Shown here piece after piece: positions 57,771 through 64,000 of a stretch of DNA of 64,000 nt. Origin of the DNA: Taxillus chinensis (lineage: Eukaryota > Streptophyta > Magnoliopsida > Santalales > Loranthaceae); NCBI GenBank assembly GCA_023512835.1, contig CM042087.1, positions 46,668,249-46,732,248 on the forward strand, in the 5' to 3' direction. Below the pieces are notes generated by a model. That model was not told the DNA's origin. It saw only the letters and a list, made by a program, of their open reading frames with translations, and made no database searches. Within the stretch, counting starts at the first letter, position 1. Each line of letters begins with the position of its first letter. Made by a program: the position numbers and the translations under genes.

Positions 57771-58160
57771 GCTGCCAACTACTCTGCCGACAGCTTTCTT
57801 TGTTTGCACATAAAACAAACTGCGCCTTTTCTTATGTAGATTTTGTCGTCCAAATTTATAGCAGGTGCACCTATTTGTACCACGTGAAGCGCCGAAATCC
57901 ACAATTCACATGGTCGATGTATAAAAGAAAAAAAAAGGAGTTTTGTAATAGCGTCAGAAGCATGCAGAAAAACTATGCAACAAATGTTTCTTCCAAGTCT
58001 CAAAGTGCATTCTGAGATTTTGGTAAGCGAATGCACCCCAAAATTATACAGGAAAATTACAATGACAGCGAAACAGGAAGAAGATCCTAACTCTACCGCC
58101 CAGAGTAATCATACAGTGATATGCTCTTGAGTCTTGTCATCAGGCACGCTAGCAAGTCAC
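57771..58160 (-). pseudogene. VIP3: VIP3 3' end, copy 4
   Basis: Keeps the 3' flank ('gcacctatttgtaccacgtg', 'tctcaaagtgcattctga') and the last codons ('SISLYDYSGR' with the stop at 58093-58095). Cut at about 58155 in the 'RLASVSDD' blade, where GC-rich foreign sequence begins. Confidence 0.7.
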
Positions 58161-58239
58161 GCTAGGTTGTGTGATCGGACGGGATGGGCGGGGTGGCCGT
58201 GGGCAGGGTCGACTACATCTCCGATCTGCCCGATGTGTG

Positions 58240-58605
58240 CTTGGACCGCATCTTCCATTACTTGAGTAGGCTTAAATGTCCTTGCTTCCCCCAAGTACCG
58301 AGCATGGATTAATGGATACCCATCAGGTCCTTCAGTCACACAGAAGGGGAGTGCATTGAGATCTGTTTCAGTCCCGGATCAGAAAATGTACGCCCAATCA
58401 ACCGCTTTATCTGTCAAATGCGATTCTGTGGGTTCATCGTGGCAGATGCTTCTCCTGCCGTACCAATGAAACGTTGCTTATCCCCAAAACATACAACTGC
58501 AGGAGTTTCCCGCTTAGATTCATCATTGAGCACAACATCGATCCCCCTTTGCCTGGCCACAGCAACTATGCCACTCTCATTTCCGAAATCAAAACCAACG
58601 CTCAT
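58240..58605 (-). pseudogene. HSP70-14/15-like (HSP110-type) first exon
   Basis: From the ATG at 58605 the minus strand encodes 'MSVGFDFGNESGIVAVARQR', 'ESKRETPAVVCFGDKQRFIG' and 'GEASATMNPQNRI', the start of a plant HSP110/SSE-type nucleotide exchange chaperone. A TCA to TGA type stop follows 'NRI'; 'QIKRLIGRTFSDP' continues in the same frame. After one lost base come 'TEGPDGYPLIHARYLGEA' and 'FKPTQV', ending where an exon edge is expected. Only the first part of the ATPase domain is present. The sequence to its left (58160-58240) is GC-rich and unassigned. Confidence 0.8.
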
Positions 58606-58673
58606 CTTTACTGGATATTAATACGGAATCTGATTATTGTAAATCCCCAGGGGACAAAATTGCACGCTGTAGT

Positions 58674-59084
58674 TTAAACCTGCGAGGAAAACATTAAGCA
58701 CGCGAGGAGATCGAACCTTGAGTGATCTGGAGACGAACACCTTCGCCGCCGGGATATAGCTATGGTGTGTATATGGAAGAAGCAAAACGCAGGAATCGAT
58801 CGACATACGAAGGCCTCGGGGGACGCCGCCGGTGAAGTTGTTGTCGCTGCGCAGAAGTCTTGGAGGACTGCGCCGAAGCAGAGGTTGGACGGGAGGGGGC
58901 CGGAGAGGCTGTTGATGGACAAAGGCAGCTTGCCGGATAGCCGATTTCCGTAGAGCGAGAGCACCTCGAGGCTCGTCAAGTCACTGGCGAAGGTTAGGAT
59001 CGAGCCGGTCAGGTTGTTCAGATTCAAACGGAGCTGCGACAGGGGAGGGTTGGTGGAGCACGCTGCCGCCTCCTCCTCGATCAC
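58674..59084 (-). pseudogene. Unrelated LRR receptor fragment
   Basis: The minus strand encodes 'LRLNLNNLTGSI', 'SLEVLSLYGNRLSGKLP' and 'LSGPLPSNLCFGAVLQDF'. One extra base then shifts the frame; the true continuation includes 'DNNFTGGVPRGL'. It is GC-rich and its LRR sequence differs clearly from the MIK2-like copies, so it comes from another LRR gene. It directly follows the HSP70 piece. No kinase part is present. Confidence 0.6.
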
Positions 59085-59505
59085 TTCAATTTGAGGTCGG
59101 ACCCAAGAGACAGGATTGAGACTGTTGGATCAATGGCAGGGCAGCTGAAGATTTAGGGTAGGGTTTGGACCACGACGGGGAGGAGGAGAGCTTGACGTTG
59201 CTGGGCGAAGTAAATAATGGGTAATTTTGGAAACTAAATTTAAAGCAAAATGTACTATATTTATTTAGCTAAATACAGATATAGTTAATTAAATTTAGTT
59301 GATAACTTGATATTGTTGGAGATGTCCTTACACATCTAAATTACACGAGACACATTGTAAGAAAGTGTGTTTTTAATTTTTTCAAATACTTTTTTTACTT
59401 TAAATATCTCAATTTTTCAAAAAAAAAAATTCTATGGATCAAACATGACGTAAAAACAGTCAAACTTACAAAATATTAGTAATATATGTAAATTTTTAAT
59501 AAAAC
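59085..59505. other. Intergenic, no gene seen
   Basis: No supported frame. It is GC-richer to 59220 and AT-rich after. Confidence 0.4.
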
Positions 59506-61224
59506 TGTTGAGGACCTTAATTATGATCCAATAATAATTTAAAGAAGAATAACCAAATACCCAAACTCTAGCCCAAGCAATTCAAGTAATTAACTGAAAA
59601 AGCCGAAAATAAGTATAAATCTCTAATATGAGAATTTATAATTGTCAATAGCCAATAATCTGAATACATAAATTGTCATAGACAAGGCCTATTTATAGGC
59701 AAGCTAGTAACTAAGAATTGAAAATCTATTACAATTAGAAAACTAAAGTAAAATACTAAAATACCCTAATACGAATTAAATAAAGGAAAGTAATAAAAAA
59801 GAAAGATTTCTAATACGATAAGGAAAGTAAATATAATAAAAGTCCTAGCAATAGTAGATATCTTGCGCAACACGACACGTGCACATGACGCACGTCACGG
59901 GCAGTTCTCATCATTCCCCCTCCCTTCAAAGACTTCCTTGTCCTCAAGGGAAAATTGGGAAAACTGTTCTACATCCAAAGTAGAACGCCCCATTAATCCC
60001 AGAAACTCATAATCCTTTATAAATTTTTGAACTTCCTTCCTTGTGTGAATCTCTTGCCTCACTGTCACAAACGTAGACTCTTGAAAAAAAACAGAAACGA
60101 AGTAGATCTCGAATCTATTGTGAGTTCTACCCACATCTCTGGCTTGTGAAACACTTTTGCAAATAGGGATGGCAAAGAGTGATAACAGAAAATCGTGGCT
60201 TGGGAGGGTTGAGCATCAGTCGGTCCAATTATGAAGGCCACGTTGTTGGGAACAATTATAAATTGGATGCACCTTGCGTCGAGGGCACCACCTAACTGGC
60301 ATCATCAAAGACAAAGATCATGTTGTTGAAAGACTCTTCAATGGTGACGGCCTTGTTGACTTTGACTTGGGCATCATTCACCACGGTAGAGAAAGTCAGA
60401 AGAATCAAGAACTTTGAAGTTGGAGTTGGGTCATCAATCCCTTTAGATGAGTTACCAAATGGGAACTCAGCTTCATGTTGTGATCCATGTGAGCTATTAA
60501 AACATGGTTCATCTTCAACGCTTGAAATATCTTTCACCTCCTGTGAAGTTTGTCGTGACTTGCGTTCATCTCCTTGAGTTTGTCTGCATCCTATAGGATC
60601 TTTTCCCTTGTATGCGAATAATCGATCAATTTTCTGATTAATTCTGTCTTGAAATCGAACCATCTTTGCTAAAGTTGTCAAAAGCTCTGTCATGGAATTC
60701 TTCAGGGCTTCGAACATTGCCTATTCGTCCTTGCCGCCTCCTCCGTCACTGCTGATGAAGAACGCGAGATAAAATCGAGAAATCTTAATGAGGATCTCTC
60801 AATGAAAGCACTAAATTGTTGTGGACCTTGATTAGGATCCAACAACAATCTAGAGAAGGATAACCGAATACCCAAACTCTAGCCCAAGCAATTCAAGTAA
60901 TTAACTGAAAAGGCCAAAAATAAGTATAAATCCCTAATATGAGAATTTATAATTGTCAATAGCCAATAATCTGAATACATAAATTGTCATAGACAAGGCC
61001 TATTTATAGGCAAGCTAGTAACTAAGAATTGGAAATCTATTACAATTAGAAAACTAAAGTAAAGTACTAAAATACCCTAATACGAATTAAATAAAGGAAA
61101 GTAATAAAAATGAAAGACTTCTAATATGATAAGAAAAGTAAATATAATACGAGTCCGAGCAATAGTAGATATCTTGCGCAACACGACACGTGCACATGAC
61201 GCACGTCATGGGCAGTTCTCATCA
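59506..61224 (-). mobile_element. Non-autonomous LTR retrotransposon, 1.7 kb
   Basis: Two 408-bp LTRs, 59506-59913 and 60817-61224, both TGTTG...CATCA and differing at only scattered sites. It is flanked by perfect AAAAC duplications (59501-59505 and 61225-61229). Minus orientation: next to the right LTR the minus strand reads 'tagtgctttcattgagag', the usual primer-binding region of many plant gypsy elements; next to the left LTR is a purine tract ('agggaggggga'). The 903-bp interior has a gag-like frame only, with no protease, RT or integrase. Confidence 0.92.
60292..60717 (-). CDS. gag-like frame of the non-autonomous element, 141 aa
   Basis: ATG at 60717, starting MFEALKNSMTELLTTLAKM and continuing 'RFQDRINQKIDRL', a coiled-coil-like start as in plant gypsy gag proteins, then a Ser/Glu-rich tail. 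No zinc knuckle. A second short frame (60134-59895) includes 'VRQEIHTRKEVQKFI'. Such elements rely on enzymes from autonomous relatives; whether this protein is made is unknown. Confidence 0.5.
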   Translation of the reverse strand: MFEALKNSMTELLTTLAKMVRFQDRINQKIDRLFAYKGKDPIGCRQTQGDERKSRQTSQEVKDISSVEDEPCFNSSHGSQHEAEFPFGNSSKGIDDPTPTSKFLILLTFSTVVNDAQVKVNKAVTIEESFNNMIFVFDDAS

Positions 61225-61229
61225 AAAAC

Positions 61230-61409
61230 AAATTAAGAAAAAGCTAAAAATAATAATAATAATACTAGCCCACGGGCTTAACCCACTTTGGCCCGCAGCC
61301 CGATGGCCGCAAACCGTTTAGGCCCGTTTTTAAATAGGTTCCAATTTTATGGCCCATCCAAGCCCATTTTCTGGGCGAACCTGTGGGCCGCCGGCCCGTT
61401 TAACATCTC
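61230..61409. mobile_element. GC-rich DNA-transposon remnant
   Basis: 61265-61400 carries 'gcccacgggcttaaccca', 'ggcccgtttttaaatagg' and ends 'cccgtttaacatctcta', wording typical of a common plant hAT-type non-autonomous element. Only one end is present; the other was lost or overwritten. Confidence 0.35.
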
Positions 61410-62210
61410 TAAGCATTGTCTTTGCCCTGTGTCAAAGTTTTGAATAAGTTATTTAAAAAAAATAATTGCCATAATTATTTATATTTTAGTCTATAAAATT
61501 TGAAATAGAAATTAATGATCTAAATCACTGTTGCTTGGACACTTTAGGGTTTTCACTTCAAGGAAACTACATTTTTTTTTGTGTTTTAGATTTTCTTGTT
61601 TTTTATGTTTTATTTATTTTTTGTTTTTGGGGTTTTTAAATTTTTATTTTGTTTTTGTACGTTTTCAAATTTTTGGGTTTTTAAAGGGTTTCCATTTTTG
61701 TGTTAAAGCTTTTGCACGTTTTGAAAAGGATTTTTTCTTTTCAAAAAGAATTTAAAGTTTTAAAGTTTTGAAATTATTGTTTTTTGTTTTTTTGTTTGTT
61801 AAATTTTAAATTTAAGTTTTTGAAAAAAATTAAAGAGATACAAAAATTTATTCAAAAAAAGTTTTAAAATCGAATTTGTCCAAATGATTTTACATGTTAG
61901 TTTACAATAAAATTTAAATAATCAAAAATTATATATTTTATTTAAACAACTATATACTCGAAGTTGTTAAATTAAAAGCCTAATTTTTATTTTTTATTTT
62001 ATGCTGCAATTTACTGATAACAATTTTATTCCTATGCTTGTATTTTTGAAGTGGGGATAAGAGTACTCAGTGAAATTGAAGATGACAATTAAATATAGAA
62101 TACAACTCGAAGAATCTCCATTTTTGCTATTTCTCATTTACACTTTCACGATTTATGCACATGCTTTTCTTGTTGTTTTTGCTATATTATATGGTAGCTA
62201 TTTGACAAGA
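61410..62210. repeat. T-rich dispersed repeat, copy 2
   Basis: Full copy matching 48940-49745; runs straight into the copia-derived repeat at 62209, an arrangement not seen for copy 1. Confidence 0.75.
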
Positions 62211-63010
62211 GTTTCCTAGTCAAAAAACAAAATCATTGAGTGGAATGCAATTTTCTAAACATGTTAGCTAGAGGAAGAAATATAAGGTAGGATAATGGTG
62301 TTGTGTTAAAGATGATGATGAATGAAATGACAATCAATCTTAATTATTTGATGTGCTCATGGAAGATTGAGTACATTGTAGGAAATATGTATAACACTCT
62401 TATTATCACAATACAGAGGAATTGGGTTAGAGAGATAGAGAGATAGAGAGCCATATCAACAAGTAACTAGTGCAATCAAACATTTTTTGCAATGGTGTAT
62501 GCCACAACTTAGCGAGAGACAACTTCTTGTTTCCTATTCTTCTAAAAAATAAGAGAATCTCCTAGAAAAATATAAACTCCTATGGTAGACTTATGATTGG
62601 TGGAATCACCACCCCCAATCTTTGAGGAGGCATTTAATTCCAAGGAAAATGATGCAATAAAAACAAGACTCTAAAATTAAGTGTCCCAAAGATAACAATG
62701 AATATGAAAAATAACTGCCTAATGAACTGTAGTAGGAGAGGCAACAAGTTGACTCACAACATATACTACATAAGCAATATCAGGTCAAGTGATGGTAAGA
62801 TATGTTATCACCTGATTTCTCCTGGGCTCATATGCTGGGACCCTAAGAAGCATTAGTGGTCATAGATTTATCATTGTTATAAGCTCAAACCTATCTTATG
62901 GTGATAAAAAATTTTAAGTTGTTTAGAGTCGCCTTCAACCAAATGAGGTGCAGTTGGATCATCTAAAGTATGGTTTGCATCCAGAGTTAGGTTTAGTAGT
63001 CAGTAACGCG
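62211..63010 (-). mobile_element. Copia RNase H-derived repeat, unfilled copy
   Basis: Paralogue of 17195-17486 plus 19319-19850 without the solo LTR. The minus strand near 62440-62250 reads 'PIPLYCDNKSVI' and 'IDCHFIHHH' with stops, a copia RNase H relic. The site 'caatggtgtatgccacaact' (62490-62509) marks where the LTR landed in the other copy. Confidence 0.65.
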
Positions 63011-63239
63011 TGGAAAATGATTATCACCCCCACGACATCCAAAATTGATACCTATCTTATAAAAAGAGAGTTTTTACATGGTTTAGTTTCACTAAATTTT
63101 TTTTTGTTGCATATGAAACCAATGAGTTATAATGATGGACAATTTTTTCTAAATGATAGTGAGTAGAGTTGTTACTTCTTTCGATTAGTTTTTACACTTA
63201 GTTCAGTTTAAAATTCACTTTTTTTTTTCGTTTTTTCAA

Positions 63240-64000
63240 AACTTGTAGCACCTAAGTTCCAGTAAAGTTTTGAAAAAGTAAAAAAAAAAAAAACAATTGC
63301 CACAATTATTTGTATTTTGATATAAGCAATTAGAAATAAATATTAATTATCAAACTCACGGTTCTATGGATACTTTCGGATTTTCACTTCAAGGAAACTA
63401 CATTTTTTTGTGTTTTAAATTTTTTTGTTTTTTTTTTGTTTTTTTTTTTTTTGGTTTTGGGGTTTTTAAATTTTTATTTTGTTTTTGTACGTTTTCAAAA
63501 TTTTGGGTTTTTAAAGGGTTTCCATTTTTGTGTTACAGATTTTGCATTTTTTCAAAGAGTTTTTTCTTTTCTTTTATTTTTTTTAAGTTTTGAAATTATT
63601 GTTTTTTGTTTTTTTGTTTGTTAAAATTTTAAATTTAAGGTTTTGGAAAAAAAATTTAAAGAGATAAAAAAATTACTCAAAAAAGAGTTTTAAAATCGAG
63701 TTTGACCAAATGATTTTACATTTTAGCTTACAATGAAATTTAAACAATCACAAAAGTCTATATTTTATTTGAACAATTACATACTAAAAGTTTAAAAGCC
63801 TAATTTATTATTTTACACCGTAATTTTATTCCTATGCTTGTATTTTTGAAGTGAGGAGAAAGAGTACTGGAGAAATTGAAGATGAAGATTAAATATAGAA
63901 TACAACTCGAATAACCTCCATTTTTGCTATGTGTTATTTACACTCTTTCACTATTTATATCGGAGCTATTTGACTTCGCCGCTGTAATAGCAGTCGATGA
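63240..64000. repeat. T-rich dispersed repeat, copy 3
   Basis: Matches 48940-49745 and 61410-62210 up to about 63980. It ends at 'gtaatagcagtcgatga' at the window edge, as also seen at 36360-36380. No coding content. Confidence 0.75.

Noticed and set aside
1..64000. CRISPR arrays, operons, ribosome binding sites, tRNA or rRNA genes
   Set aside because: None was seen; the window is plant nuclear DNA and the repeats present are transposon-derived or coding LRR units.

Overview
This window is nuclear DNA of a flowering plant, most likely a eudicot. It is AT-rich, has GT-AG introns, copia and gypsy LTR retrotransposons, a hAT-like MITE, and plant-specific gene families (MIK2-like LRR receptor kinases, a PMI1-related fragment). 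The species cannot be told from the sequence. Only two genes look intact. Both are minus-strand LRR receptor kinases of the MIK2-like type: one at 20558-24421 (1084 aa) and one at 44080-48290 (1244 aa). Four sister copies are broken: 3791-5929, 9713-10920, 28733-31427 and 53462-55899. An unrelated LRR scrap lies at 58674-59084.

The receptor copies are spread by a repeating cassette. Read left to right it is: a pyruvate dehydrogenase E1-beta fragment; the receptor gene on the minus strand; a conserved 5' flank with a TATA box and a 'cctcgggtataaag' block; a gypsy gag, primer-binding-site and LTR remnant; and the last exon of a VIP3 (WDR61/SKI8) gene. Cassette pieces begin near 3791, 9590, 20558, 28733, 43042 and 52520, each differently eroded. 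Other gene pieces lie between or beside them: a RINT1/MAG2-like fragment (13150-13965, plus strand), two PMI1-related fragments (41636-41990 and 49923-50984) and an HSP70-14/15-like first exon (58240-58605). The array therefore looks like a fast-evolving receptor cluster that has dragged scraps of neighbouring genes along by DNA-level duplication.

Mobile elements fill the gaps. Positions 1-3790 are the 3' part of a Ty3/gypsy-like element, including a decayed Ulp1-like (C48) peptidase reading frame and a 3' LTR (2468-3790) inserted in the first receptor gene. There is a solo LTR with a perfect 5-bp target duplication at 17492-19313, and its unfilled site is preserved in a paralogous copy near 62490. 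A second solo LTR is at 34454-36355. A complete but dead copia element spans 36620-41614. A 1.7-kb non-autonomous LTR element with two 408-bp LTRs and a 5-bp target duplication spans 59506-61224. The right end (61410-64000) is a patchwork of two dispersed repeat families that also occur near 17200-19850 and 48940-49745. No tRNA, rRNA or CRISPR array was recognised.
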